Positions 54,801-62,659 of a stretch of DNA of 63,180 nt are shown in pieces (within the stretch, counting starts at the first letter, position 1; the number at the start of each line of letters is the position of its first letter). The DNA is from Sphingobacteriales bacterium (GTDB lineage: Bacteria > Bacteroidota > Bacteroidia > Chitinophagales > Chitinophagaceae), in NCBI GenBank assembly GCA_027484425.1, contig JAIXSZ010000052.1, positions 1-63,180 on the forward strand, read 5' to 3'. The notes beneath the pieces are model-generated. The model worked only from the letters and a program-made list of their open reading frames with translations. It had not been told where the DNA came from and did not search any database. The translations under genes and the position numbers were made by a program.

Positions 54801-55318
54801 AATGAAGTGCCATTGTTCTCTACATACATTTCTTTATGTATCGCAAGTTGCCCACCCATAGCCGAACCACTCCATACACCTGTTGTCCTCGCTCCTGTAG
54901 TATTATAACTCGCATTACTCCCTGTCATTCCTATGCCTCCACCATGTGTCACATATGGCCCAGAAGATGGGTGATGTTGTGCATATGTTCTGGCACCACC
55001 TATCTGTATCCCCCATCCCTCATAGATTGCAATAGAATCAGAACAAATGTAATCGCCCATATACGATGGTGAGCCTACAGCCCATCCATCTCTATCATAG
55101 TCATATACACACGCTAGCGTATTAGTTGTACTGGTTACTCCCATATGCGGATGATACCCCGCCGGAATACCACTCGTTGCACCCATTGCGCCATTAGCCT
55201 GAAAACCCACCTCCAGAAAGTTTCCTTTCAAAAAAAGATTGCCACCAGATAATTGAGCTATGGCGGTTGATAGCGATACTGTTAACGCTACCAATAGCAG
55301 GGGTATGTATTTTTTCAT
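51833..55318 (-). CDS. Large type IX secreted protein with Ig-like repeats, paralogue 2
   Basis: The 1161-residue protein has the same plan as its neighbour: signal peptide (MKKYIPLLLVALTVSLSTAIAQ), the LSGGNLFLKGNFLEVGFQANG domain, Ig-like repeats with MTYQWQSSTD and TTYQWEKS, a DUF11-type repeat and a type IX sorting domain. About 120 bp at the 5' end and about 675 bp at the 3' end are nearly identical at DNA level to paralogue 1, while the middle has drifted. The two genes are direct tandem duplicates 58 nt apart. Confidence 0.88.
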   Translation of the reverse strand: MKKYIPLLLVALTVSLSTAIAQLSGGNLFLKGNFLEVGFQANGAMGATSGIPAGYHPHMGVTSTTNTLACVYDYDRDGWAVGSPSYMGDYICSDSIAIYEGWGIQIGGARTYAQHHPSSGPYVTHGGGIGMTGSNASYNTTGARTTGVWSGSAMGGQLAIHKEMYVENNGTSLKINVRLKNVGTTALPNIFYFRSCDPDNEYTWPGGTPYTNNTIVHQDAITNKHYIQATSSIHASTIGLGAKDSRAKVFFYYVWPLGINYSLDSIHNGTNPDIYQNPGSSTGPSSDAGIGISFSLGTLAPGDSTDFSYAYMFAGAASFDSVFAVTCSGTPTAGAVSANTNSACNTSTIHLYLTGSSFFSGMTYQWQSSTDSMSWANIPAATADNYSYTGLTTTTFFRCIVTCSGSGLSNITAGKKITYTTICPCIVQNAGIVMPSTLFSCDTATISLSNSGYTALPTIGLQWQSSPDSVTWTDIAGATSVPYSFSGLLSTTYYRLKTTCVATGVGRTSAGKKITYIPICVCTGAPVVATAVASSSYCSSCALTLSLSGITAMAGTTYQWEKSLSGAVSSWWNIFGATNATYTHSPTETFYYRCNISCSGATTASNSILVITPHSIVADSVTRSPDTTCTGQKFFVRVSGTSPLMSIKTYFGDGTSTINPLIVSGSTMYASIAHAYAHPLSYTVKHVLYCDTMAQDSVTFIYNQPYCNLLSARFYTDRNSDCIKNSGEIFMQIPLKVRIDSAGVALDTLTATSGLYYKALGPAGTVYRFTLLSTNVYPVCPASGIYSDTIVSGMYVYPTHYYALNCSSTDFDLVVFPSFSAHTDLSRASMIVQNWGCAPQTAVVDYNFSNKYRYTGSSFYNVPAAATTADHALSWNRTGLNNMSSSFLISSRVYKNTALPALVMGDTAFAKFTVSPVIGDIDTTNNIIIINDTIKGPYDPNMIQVLPNGCYNNDTTLQYTVHFENKGNDTAHNVYVMDTLSDNLVASSLEVLAASADMFTHEYKDGPYHIVRFDFPGIKLLDNSWFGLNAGMFVFKITTKPGLANGQMIHNRVGIYFDNNEVIMTNTASNIKGCPTTQVKNINTTDDVLLYPNPVTDVLTIIAQPGSYTTLTITNAVGQQMVQQNITLAENKVNVKNLPPGVYSITLSGAQHNVTKRFVKW

Positions 55319-55444
55319 AAGGGGGTATTCGTGTTATATATAAAGACAGCTGTTTTTACTTTTTGGTTAGTGCTATTCCTATTTTTATTAAGTAAAGTTA
55401 ATAGATAATTATTCTTTATTTTTATTCCTTTCGCTTTTTTATTG

Positions 55445-56152
55445 CTAGCATTTCAGCATCTTCTTTTTCTTCCCCAGCGTGCCTTTAGCAGCTATTTTAG
55501 CTATGTACTCAGCCGCGTCTGGTACTTTACATGCTGTGCCGTTCATTTCTACACTTACTTTGCCCACTTTTGCAGCAGTAGCCAGTGCATCATCAGTTAG
55601 TGAGGTTACGTAGGCCCCCAGGCATATGATGTAGTTATTCATCTGGTAGCGCACACGGTTGGGGCTAGCAACTATTTGTTGCTCTATCCGGGTTAGTAGT
55701 TGTTGCAGTGTTGGTAGGTCTAGTTGTTCATCTGGTTTCACGCACACCAGCCCGCTCAGTGTGGCCCATCCTGCAGCGGCTATATGTTCTTCTGGCGCAT
55801 CTATCCATTTCATACCCAGCTCCATACCATATCGGCTACCCCCTGCCACCCATGGCACCGTATACTCACATATGTTGGCCGATGTAGCCATTCTCACCCA
55901 TGTGTCCAGCTCTTCCACCGTCATCTTATCATCATCAGCTATTAGCCCTGCTAGGTACATAGCATCCGCATTGCCCGTCAGGTACAGCTCCTTAGCTAGT
56001 GAGTAATCCTTTTTTATTTTTTTTTGTATCTTTTTTAGGTCCTCTACTTTTACACCATACAGCGGTTCTTGCACACCATGTTTGAGTAGTATCTTTTTTG
56101 TTTGCTCATTGCCATACGTTTTCAGTTCGCTCATTATGTCGTTTACAGTCAT
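55445..56152 (-). CDS. DNA-alkylation-repeat protein (AlkD-like)
   Basis: The 235-residue all-helical protein matches the DNA alkylation repair family: KKILLKHGVQEPLYGVKVEDLKKIQKK near residue 19, YLTGNADAMYLAGLIADD near 57, ANICEYTVPWVAGGS near 91 and AAGWATLSG near 126. AlkD proteins use HEAT-like repeats to grip and excise bulky cationic bases without flipping. It ends in a Lys-rich GKKKKMLKC tail. It is a single gene divergent from a small outer-membrane protein. Confidence 0.85.
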   Translation of the reverse strand: MTVNDIMSELKTYGNEQTKKILLKHGVQEPLYGVKVEDLKKIQKKIKKDYSLAKELYLTGNADAMYLAGLIADDDKMTVEELDTWVRMATSANICEYTVPWVAGGSRYGMELGMKWIDAPEEHIAAAGWATLSGLVCVKPDEQLDLPTLQQLLTRIEQQIVASPNRVRYQMNNYIICLGAYVTSLTDDALATAAKVGKVSVEMNGTACKVPDAAEYIAKIAAKGTLGKKKKMLKC

Positions 56153-56263
56153 TTCTTCTAGTTTGTTTTCTTCAAAATTACAATATTCCTATTTTATAAT
56201 ATTACCACCCTTCTTAGTATTTTAGATATGTTTTACAACCCCCCAAATCATTACTGACTCCAC

Positions 56264-56294
56264 TTTGTATTGCTGCACATTACAGTTATATTTG
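56264..56294 (+). promoter_or_regulatory. Full-consensus promoter of the small barrel gene
   Basis: TTTG (56264-56267), exactly 19 nt, then TATATTTG (56287-56294). This is the best TTTG-N19-TAnnTTTG match in the window and places the transcription start about 10 nt before the ATG at 56310. Confidence 0.8.
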
Positions 56295-56309
56295 CACAAA
56301 ACACCCCAT

Positions 56310-56912
56310 ATGAAACACGTTGCTTTGTCCTTGTTTGTATTATTACTTTCGCTCAGCGTAAGCGCACATTCACCTAGCTTATACAAGGTTTATTCTAATG
56401 GCGATTTGTCGGTTGCCACCATAGGCATTAGGGCAGGTGTTCAGCTTCAACACTTATCAGGCAACACAGTCTGGAACGAAACCTACAATCCTGGTCCATT
56501 GGTGGGTTTATTCCTCAGCGTACACAAAAAAATGTTTGGCTTAAGAGTCGAGGGCACATTAAGAGGAGTAGAATACAAAAACAAAACGTTCGGTAAAAGT
56601 GTAAATGTTATCAACTTTGATGTGCCGCTTCTGTTCGAATTCAGACCTATCGAGTACATTAAAATACATGTCGGCCCACAGATCTCTACCTTCCCACGCG
56701 CCGACGAAAACAACACCCAGGACGGAAGACGATATTTCAAACCTTTCGATGCATCTTTTGTTTTTGGTGCTGAGGGCATCTTACCCCTCAATTTTATTGC
56801 CGGTGCTCGTTTCGTAAAAGGATTCTGGAACATCAACGACTCAGGCAAGTATCCAGGCTCTTGGACCACCACTTCTGCTCAGTTTTATATCGGCTATTGT
56901 TTGGCAAAATAA
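56310..56912 (+). CDS. Small outer-membrane beta-barrel protein
   Basis: Starting from the ATG at 56310 (200 residues), downstream of a consensus promoter, the protein has a signal peptide (HVALSLFVLLLSLSVSA) and a pattern of alternating strands (ATIGIRAGVQLQHLSG, FGLRVEGTLRGVEYKNK, FDVPLLFEFRPIEYIKIHVGPQ, IAGARFVKGFWNIND, FYIGYCLAK) typical of OmpW/outer-membrane beta-barrel (PorT-like) proteins. The longer frame from 56265 overlaps the promoter and is rejected. Followed by a strong terminator. Confidence 0.78.
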   Translation: MKHVALSLFVLLLSLSVSAHSPSLYKVYSNGDLSVATIGIRAGVQLQHLSGNTVWNETYNPGPLVGLFLSVHKKMFGLRVEGTLRGVEYKNKTFGKSVNVINFDVPLLFEFRPIEYIKIHVGPQISTFPRADENNTQDGRRYFKPFDASFVFGAEGILPLNFIAGARFVKGFWNINDSGKYPGSWTTTSAQFYIGYCLAK

Positions 56913-56928
56913 TTTCTTCTTCCTATAA

Positions 56929-56975
56929 AAACTAAAAATGTCCTGTAGCTCTTAGCCACAGGACATTTTTAGTTT
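56929..56975. terminator. Bidirectional terminator
   Basis: A perfect 18-bp stem (AAACTAAAAATGTCCTGT and complement) with an 11-nt loop separates the small barrel gene and convergent dapA. Confidence 0.92.
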
Positions 56976-57000
56976 ACAGTCATATTGTCTTTGATGTACT

Positions 57001-57882
57001 TTATTCCGTTTTTAAGTATTGCGCTATCTTCTTCGCGGTTACGTCGCTTACAGGCACCAACGGTAATCTGAGGCGGTTTTCACAAAAGTCCATCTGAGAC
57101 AAAACATATTTCACACCAGCTGGGTTGCCATCTGCAAACAACAGATTGATTCCCGGTAAAACTCTATAGAATATTTTTCTTGCTTTGTCAAATTTGCCTA
57201 CTATCGACAGATTGATGATATCCGTCATGTCTTTGGTAAAGCAGTTGGCAGCAACAGATATAATACCTTCCATACCTATAGCCATATGGGCCAGTGTCAG
57301 GTCGTCATCGCCCGATAGTACAGTGAGGTGATCTGGTTTGTTTTGTATCAGTTCCAGGCACTGTGCCATGTTACCGCTAGCCTCTTTTACGGCTACTACA
57401 TTTTTAAAGTCATTAGCCAGTCTTATAGCGGTGGCAGGTAGCAAGTTACAGCCAGTTCTGCCCGGTACATTATACAGTACTATGTCCTTTTCAGTTGCTG
57501 TAGCTATGGCTTTAAAGTGCTGGTACAGTCCTTCCTGGGTTGGTTTGTTGTAGTAGGGGGTTACACTCATTATAGCAGCCACACCGCTCAGGTCATACTC
57601 CTTCAGTTGTTGCAGCACTTCTGTCGTATTGTTACCACCTATGCCACATACTATTGGCACTTCTCCGTTTGCAAATCTTACAATGGCTGCTAGCAGTTCC
57701 TGCTTTTCCAGCGTCGTAAGGGTAGGGGTTTCAGCAGTTGTGCCAAGAGCTACCAAAAAATCTACACCACCCTTTATGGTGTGTGTCACAATCTTTTCTA
57801 GAGACGGATAGTCTACACTTCCGTTTTTAAGGAATGGTGTCACAAGTGCTACACCAGTGCCTCTGAGTTGTTGATAAGCCAT
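57001..57882 (-). CDS. dapA: 4-hydroxy-tetrahydrodipicolinate synthase
   Basis: The 293-residue protein has every DapA residue in place: GTTAE at 47-51 (T48, T49), Y111, Y137 in YNVPGRTG (with R142) and the Schiff-base lysine K166 in VVAVKEASGN. DapA condenses pyruvate with aspartate semialdehyde at the first step of lysine and diaminopimelate synthesis. Single gene. It is interesting that a saccharopine dehydrogenase (lysine breakdown or the alternate lysine route) also lies in the window, at 22.5 kb. Confidence 0.96.
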   Translation of the reverse strand: MAYQQLRGTGVALVTPFLKNGSVDYPSLEKIVTHTIKGGVDFLVALGTTAETPTLTTLEKQELLAAIVRFANGEVPIVCGIGGNNTTEVLQQLKEYDLSGVAAIMSVTPYYNKPTQEGLYQHFKAIATATEKDIVLYNVPGRTGCNLLPATAIRLANDFKNVVAVKEASGNMAQCLELIQNKPDHLTVLSGDDDLTLAHMAIGMEGIISVAANCFTKDMTDIINLSIVGKFDKARKIFYRVLPGINLLFADGNPAGVKYVLSQMDFCENRLRLPLVPVSDVTAKKIAQYLKTE

Positions 57883-58114
57883 ATTATTGTTTTAAATTGT
57901 AATGCACACTTGTAAATAAAGTAGTTACTATTGAAATTAAATATGGAGATGGGGTGTTTCGAGCTCTTTCACGCTTTTTATTTCACTGGTTTTGTTAATC
58001 GTTGGTAAATCTACTACAAATAACAATTAATTCCAAGTTTTAACCAAATAAATATGTAGAATTTATTTACCCATTTATTTTGAGATGAGTCATTACAATA
58101 TATTATCAATACGG

Positions 58115-59083
58115 TTATTCCGCTTCATCAGCTACCTCTTCATAAAAGCCCATTTTCGAAAATTTCTCTATTCGCCCACTAATGCGGTCTTCTGGCGATA
58201 TTTTAGACAGTTCGGCAAGGGTAGATACCAGATATTGTTTTATCGTTTCGGCCATTTCGGCTGGGTTGGTGTTGGCACCTCCTATTGGCTCTGGCAGCAC
58301 ATCATCTACCAGCCCAAAACCACTCATGTCTTTCGATGTCAACTTCAGTTGTTCAGCAGCTTTTTCTTTAAAGTTCCAGCTCCTCCACAATATAGAAGAG
58401 CACGACTCTGGCGATATTACCGAATACCATGTATTCTCCAGCATCACCACTTTGTCGCCTATACCTATACCCAGTGCCCCGCCCGATGCGCCTTCTCCTA
58501 TTATGATGCATATTACCGGCACCTTCATATTCACCATCTCAAACAGGTTGCGGGCTATTGCCTCCGCCTGTCCACGCTCCTCTGCCTCCAATCCCGGAAA
58601 CGCACCCGGAGTATCTATAAATGTCACTATAGGTCTGTTAAACTTCTCGGCCATCTTCATTAGCCTCAGTGCCTTGCGGTAGCCCTCAGGGTTAGCCATC
58701 CCAAAGTTGCGCAACTGGCGCATTTTGGTGTTCACGCCCTTTTGCTGCCCCATCACCATTACTGGCATACCATTCAGCTCAGCCATACCACCCACCATAG
58801 CCTTGTCGTCTTTTACTTGCCTGTCGCCATATAGCTCCGTGAAGTTGTTGAATATCTGGTCTATATAGTACAGCGTATAGGGGCGCTCAGGGTGTCTGCT
58901 CAGTTGCACACGCTGCCATGGGGTCAGGTTTTCATATAGCTTGGTGCGGGTTACTTCTATTGTGCTTTCCAGCTCCCTTATACTGTTCGATACATCTACC
59001 TTATTTTTAGCAGCTATTTCGTTCAGTTTGGTAAGCTGTGCATGCAAATCCTCTAATGGTTTTTCGAAATCAAGGAACAACAT
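58115..59083 (-). CDS. accA: Acetyl-CoA carboxylase carboxyltransferase subunit alpha
   Basis: With the start at the ATG at 59083 the protein has 322 residues, the normal AccA length; the frame is open 66 codons further but that extension (Arg/Trp-rich, running through a repeat) is not coding. It begins [13 protein letters not shown] and has the coiled N-terminal helices, [15 protein letters not shown] near residue 105, the [23 protein letters not shown] motif near 170, [16 protein letters not shown] near 212 and the [13 protein letters not shown] core. It pairs with AccD at 24,496. A perfect -7 box lies 20 nt upstream. Confidence 0.95.
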   Translation of the reverse strand: MLFLDFEKPLEDLHAQLTKLNEIAAKNKVDVSNSIRELESTIEVTRTKLYENLTPWQRVQLSRHPERPYTLYYIDQIFNNFTELYGDRQVKDDKAMVGGMAELNGMPVMVMGQQKGVNTKMRQLRNFGMANPEGYRKALRLMKMAEKFNRPIVTFIDTPGAFPGLEAEERGQAEAIARNLFEMVNMKVPVICIIIGEGASGGALGIGIGDKVVMLENTWYSVISPESCSSILWRSWNFKEKAAEQLKLTSKDMSGFGLVDDVLPEPIGGANTNPAEMAETIKQYLVSTLAELSKISPEDRISGRIEKFSKMGFYEEVADEAE

Positions 59084-59102
59084 AAGTACGTTTTTTAGAG
59101 CC

Positions 59103-59110
59103 CAAAGGTA
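59103..59110 (-). promoter_or_regulatory. -7 promoter box of accA
   Basis: The minus strand reads TACCTTTG, a perfect TAnnTTTG box, 20 nt before the start codon at 59083. Confidence 0.55.
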
Positions 59111-59201
59111 ACTCTTTACACACACAATATGTAGCAGTATATAGCACTCCTCACGCCACTCACACCACATTTTTCTCTTTGGCACCAGCCATAGTGCTCT
59201 T

Positions 59202-59270
59202 GGCATCGTTGTTTGCGTCGCAGCTCTTGTACGTTCAGGCCAGTGAGGAGCTTTGCTCACCAGTCGGCCT
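59202..59270. repeat. Degenerate REP-like element
   Basis: GGCATCG...GCGTCGCAGCTCTTGTACG is shared with 62544-62570 (GGCATTGCATCGCGCTCTTGTACG), followed by a GTGAG/CTCAC hairpin around GAGCTTTG. This looks like a dispersed extragenic element; the rest of 59084-59381 holds no gene. Confidence 0.4.
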
Positions 59271-59381
59271 TGCCCCACCACATCCTATTCTATTTCAGAC
59301 ATATAGTACATCGTCCTACCCCAAAATACCTCCACAGCGGTTATTGATATTAGGTGGCGCCCACTATTCCATGTTTTCAAC

Positions 59382-61760
59382 CTAAAATTCAAACTTTAAA
59401 CCCCCTGTAGGAAAAATAGCCAATCCGTCATAATAGTTTTTTCCCGTTATCGGGTTAAAGCTTTCACTATTAGCTATCTGCTTGTTGAAAACATTGACTA
59501 TGTCCATAAATATCGTCAGGTTAGCCTTTCTAAATCTGAAGTTGTAATTCACTCTTATGTCCAAACTCGTAAAGTCAGGCAATCTCAGTTCATTTTTGCC
59601 TATCAGTTCTTTTGAGTACCGTAGGTAGTTTACATTGTTCAATACATCTCTATGTATAATGTAATTGTCTTTCGGTTTCCCTGTTGCATATCTATACTTC
59701 ATCGAAAAAAGCCATCGCTTGGTTGCCTTATAACTCATCATAAAGTTAAACTGATGAGGCTGGCTAAACGCAAAATCATACGCTCCCGTTCCGTTGTTGT
59801 CATTTCGTTTTATGTCAATGTACGAGTACCCTATTTGTCCATGCACTTGGTTTACCAGTCGTTTGGTCACATTTACGTCTACTCCCTTGCCCCAGCCCGT
59901 ACCATTATTGTTCTTCAGTACCGTTCCGTTTATGGCATTCACCACCATGTTGTCAAAGTCTTTATACCAGGTCTCTATCGTCAGTTTCAAATCTGCACTA
60001 AAATATCTTCTGTATCCCAGTATGTACTGTTTTACCTGCTCCATCTTCAGTTTATTGCCCTTGGGTTGGTCGGCAATATCAGAGTATACAGGGTCTTGAT
60101 AGTAAATACCACAACCAAAATTCAAACTGTTTTGTTCATCCACAAAATAGCTGCCGCTCAGTCTGGGCGACACTACATGTTGGTCCGAAAATCCCGAATA
60201 GTCATACCTCACTCCCGCATTTACCGATATCTTTTTCCCCAACAGAACCGAGTAATTCACGAACCCCGACACATTTACGTTGTAATTATTAAAGCTAGCA
60301 TTCACAAACTGTGGGCTAATGGGTTGATACTTTAACCCAGGATTGTTGATGTCAGTCGCTGCATAAACAAAGTTGGTATCATTTTGGTTCAGTGTTCTCT
60401 CATTGCTCAGGTTCAGTATGTCTACCTCTACTCCCGATGCAATTTTCTGATTTTTATCTATCGTTAGGTTAAACAGCGACCTATAGCCCACCTTCGATTC
60501 ACTATAGTTTTGCGACTGAATAGTACCAATGTAGGGTATCACTCCATTGTTCAGCTTGCCCAGCGTATCCGCATCTGGGTAAGCCTTGCCCACCGCCACG
60601 TCCGATGTGTAAGCCGTATAGTAGAGTATGTTTTTCCAGTAGCTCTTTTTACTGGTCAGTGTCCTCAGGTTCAAGCCTAGCACTATTTTATTCCGTTTGA
60701 AATTAGGCAGATACAGAAGGTTCAGTTTTTTATCCGCATATACGTTGTCTATATCTCTCACATAGCTTTCAGGGCTCACTATTGCCAGCAGCGATAGTTT
60801 ATTGCTCGGGTTTAGTTGGGTGGTTGTTTTTAGTATCACATCACCATATATGGGCAGTCCTATGTCTTTCAAACCCACCAGATTTACCAGTCCGTAAAAG
60901 TTTTGATACCGTGCCGATAAGAAAACATTGGTATTTTTTACAACTTTTGTCGGTCCATCATAGTTCACATTTATCCCTAGCAGGTCTACCTGCCCGTCTA
61001 CAATGGTATTTTCTTTATTGCCTTCCTTTATCCCTAGTACCAAATTTGAGGCACTTCGTCTGCCATATTCTGGCCCAAAACCACCTCCCTGAAATTGTGC
61101 ATTGTCTATCACTCTCGGCGCAAAAATGCTAAACCTTCCACCATTGGGGTCATTAAAAAAACTATTACCTTCCAGATGCCCCACTTCAGTGAGCGGTATG
61201 TCATCTACCATATATACATTGTCTCTCACCCCCTGCCCGCGCACAGCTATTGCCGAGTAGATACCACCACTGCTCGACACGCCCGGCAGCATGCCTATAG
61301 CCCTAAATATATCGCCCTGCGATCCTGGGTTCAATGCTATCTCTTCTCTCGAAAAACTATAAGAAGATACAGGTGTTACTCGGTTGTTTTCATATTTAAA
61401 TGTTTTCACCTCCACTCCCTTCAGCGTATTGATCGCTTCATGCAGGCCTATTTCTCTGAAGGTTGTTTTGTCTGGCAGTACATTCACATCCGTCACCAAC
61501 CTCGTTTCATATCCCACCAAGCTTATTGCTAGCACATGCCCCCCCGATGTCACACCCCCCAGCTCAAAAAAGCCCAAACTATCACTCACAGCACTTGTTG
61601 CAGTCTGGTCCAATGATACCACTGCGCCCACTATAGGGCGTTTGTTGTCCATGTCTATTACCTTGCCCTTTATACTGCCCAGCCCCCATTGCTGACCGTA
61701 CACAGTACCCGACCACAGACAAAGAAAAAAGAAGGTGAGCGTGCGCAAAAACAAAAACAT
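59382..61760 (-). CDS. TonB-dependent receptor with carboxypeptidase-like N-terminal domain
   Basis: Starting at the ATG at 61760 (792 residues), the protein has a signal peptide (MFLFLRTLTFFFLCLWSGTVYGQ), a CarboxypepD_reg-like domain (GSIKGKVIDMDNKRPIVGAV and VGYETRLV), a plug domain (SSGGIYSAIAVRGQGVRDNVYMVDDIPL to QGGGFGPEYGRRSASNLVLGI) and a 22-strand-type barrel ending FPTGGLKFEF. It lacks a SusC-type neighbour (no SusD gene follows), so it is a generic TonB receptor for an unknown ligand, perhaps metal or vitamin. A Crp-family regulator follows upstream, divergent only in start position: both are minus strand. Confidence 0.88.
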   Translation of the reverse strand: MFLFLRTLTFFFLCLWSGTVYGQQWGLGSIKGKVIDMDNKRPIVGAVVSLDQTATSAVSDSLGFFELGGVTSGGHVLAISLVGYETRLVTDVNVLPDKTTFREIGLHEAINTLKGVEVKTFKYENNRVTPVSSYSFSREEIALNPGSQGDIFRAIGMLPGVSSSGGIYSAIAVRGQGVRDNVYMVDDIPLTEVGHLEGNSFFNDPNGGRFSIFAPRVIDNAQFQGGGFGPEYGRRSASNLVLGIKEGNKENTIVDGQVDLLGINVNYDGPTKVVKNTNVFLSARYQNFYGLVNLVGLKDIGLPIYGDVILKTTTQLNPSNKLSLLAIVSPESYVRDIDNVYADKKLNLLYLPNFKRNKIVLGLNLRTLTSKKSYWKNILYYTAYTSDVAVGKAYPDADTLGKLNNGVIPYIGTIQSQNYSESKVGYRSLFNLTIDKNQKIASGVEVDILNLSNERTLNQNDTNFVYAATDINNPGLKYQPISPQFVNASFNNYNVNVSGFVNYSVLLGKKISVNAGVRYDYSGFSDQHVVSPRLSGSYFVDEQNSLNFGCGIYYQDPVYSDIADQPKGNKLKMEQVKQYILGYRRYFSADLKLTIETWYKDFDNMVVNAINGTVLKNNNGTGWGKGVDVNVTKRLVNQVHGQIGYSYIDIKRNDNNGTGAYDFAFSQPHQFNFMMSYKATKRWLFSMKYRYATGKPKDNYIIHRDVLNNVNYLRYSKELIGKNELRLPDFTSLDIRVNYNFRFRKANLTIFMDIVNVFNKQIANSESFNPITGKNYYDGLAIFPTGGLKFEF

Positions 61761-61795
61761 TTTTGCTGCTAAGATAGGCAACGTGTTTGTTCTAA

Positions 61796-62419
61796 TTATT
61801 GACTATTCTCAACAGTTTTCCTGCCTTGCTTCTGTCTACAATACGTTTCTTTCGATATACCCAAGTAAGAAGCAATTAATTTGTCAGAAACCTCCTGCAA
61901 GAACTCAGGTTTGTTTGTACGCAGCCACTCTATTCTGTCTATCGAGTTCAACCCATTTATTGCCTTGATTCGGCTTGCAGACTCTTTATACTTGCCCTCT
62001 ATAATGGTCAGGTACACTTCTGCAAACTTTGGTACTTTTTGCATCAGTGCCCTAAAGGTCTCTCTATTCATTTTGTACACCACCGTCGATTTCACAGCCC
62101 TCGCACTTACTTGCGATGGAATACCTTTCTTGAAACTATCTATATCGCTAAACCAATTATTACCTGTTACTATGTCAGCTGTTTTCTCCACACCATCACT
62201 GCTCAGGTACAACACTTGCAGCAGTCCGCTTTGCACAAAATACACAGAGCGACATACCTGACCTGCTACAAACAGATATTCTCCCCTTTTAAATTTTTGT
62301 TCCACAAACTTCGAGAGCACATACTCCAAGTGCTCAGGATGCTCACCTGCCATTCTTATTATATCATCTTTCAAAGCTTGCATTAAAAAATAGCTGTTTT
62401 GGGTGCTGCTCAAACTCAT
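61796..62419 (-). CDS. Crp/Fnr-family transcription regulator
   Basis: Starting at the ATG at 62419 (207 residues), the protein has a cyclic-nucleotide-binding-type jelly roll (VEQKFKRGEYLFVAGQVCRSVYFVQSGLLQVLYLSSDGVEKTADIV) and a C-terminal helix-turn-helix (EVSDKLIASYLGISKETYCRQKQG). The Bacteroidota subgroup usually lacks cAMP binding and Fnr cysteines; neither is evident here. The upstream -7 box supports this start over a TTG five codons earlier. It precedes the TonB receptor on the same strand by 35 nt and may be cotranscribed with it. Confidence 0.85.
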   Translation of the reverse strand: MSLSSTQNSYFLMQALKDDIIRMAGEHPEHLEYVLSKFVEQKFKRGEYLFVAGQVCRSVYFVQSGLLQVLYLSSDGVEKTADIVTGNNWFSDIDSFKKGIPSQVSARAVKSTVVYKMNRETFRALMQKVPKFAEVYLTIIEGKYKESASRIKAINGLNSIDRIEWLRTNKPEFLQEVSDKLIASYLGISKETYCRQKQGRKTVENSQ

Positions 62420-62448
62420 GTCCAGAAGCAACAAAATACTCCATTTAC

Positions 62449-62456
62449 CAAAATTA
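62449..62456 (-). promoter_or_regulatory. -7 promoter box of the Crp/Fnr gene
   Basis: The minus strand reads TAATTTTG, a perfect TAnnTTTG box, with a leader of about 25 nt. Confidence 0.5.
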
Positions 62457-62543
62457 AGGGTAGCTATTTATACTTTTCTGACCCCGCCTTGCCCACACCC
62501 CATATTATATCCTTGGCTCCCAGCCTAATTACTACTAGCAGCG

Positions 62544-62575
62544 GGCATTGCATCGCGCTCTTGTACGGGCGGGGC
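62544..62575. repeat. REP-like element fragment
   Basis: Shares GCATCGC...CTCTTGTACG with 59215-59231 and is followed by a GC-rich GGGCGGGGC. It lies in the noncoding gap before the NHL-repeat gene. Confidence 0.35.
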
Positions 62576-62659
62576 ATTGAAGGGCTTTCCCTGTCATACC
62601 CCTCCCCATAAATCACAAAAAAATCCCTTAATTTTAGCATACATACATTCCTCACCATT

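Noticed and set aside
59084-59281. 66-codon N-terminal extension of accA
   Set aside because: It passes through the REP-like element and the -7 box; normal AccA length starts at 59083.
59382-61760. SusC of a polysaccharide utilisation locus
   Set aside because: No SusD-like gene or glycoside hydrolase is adjacent.
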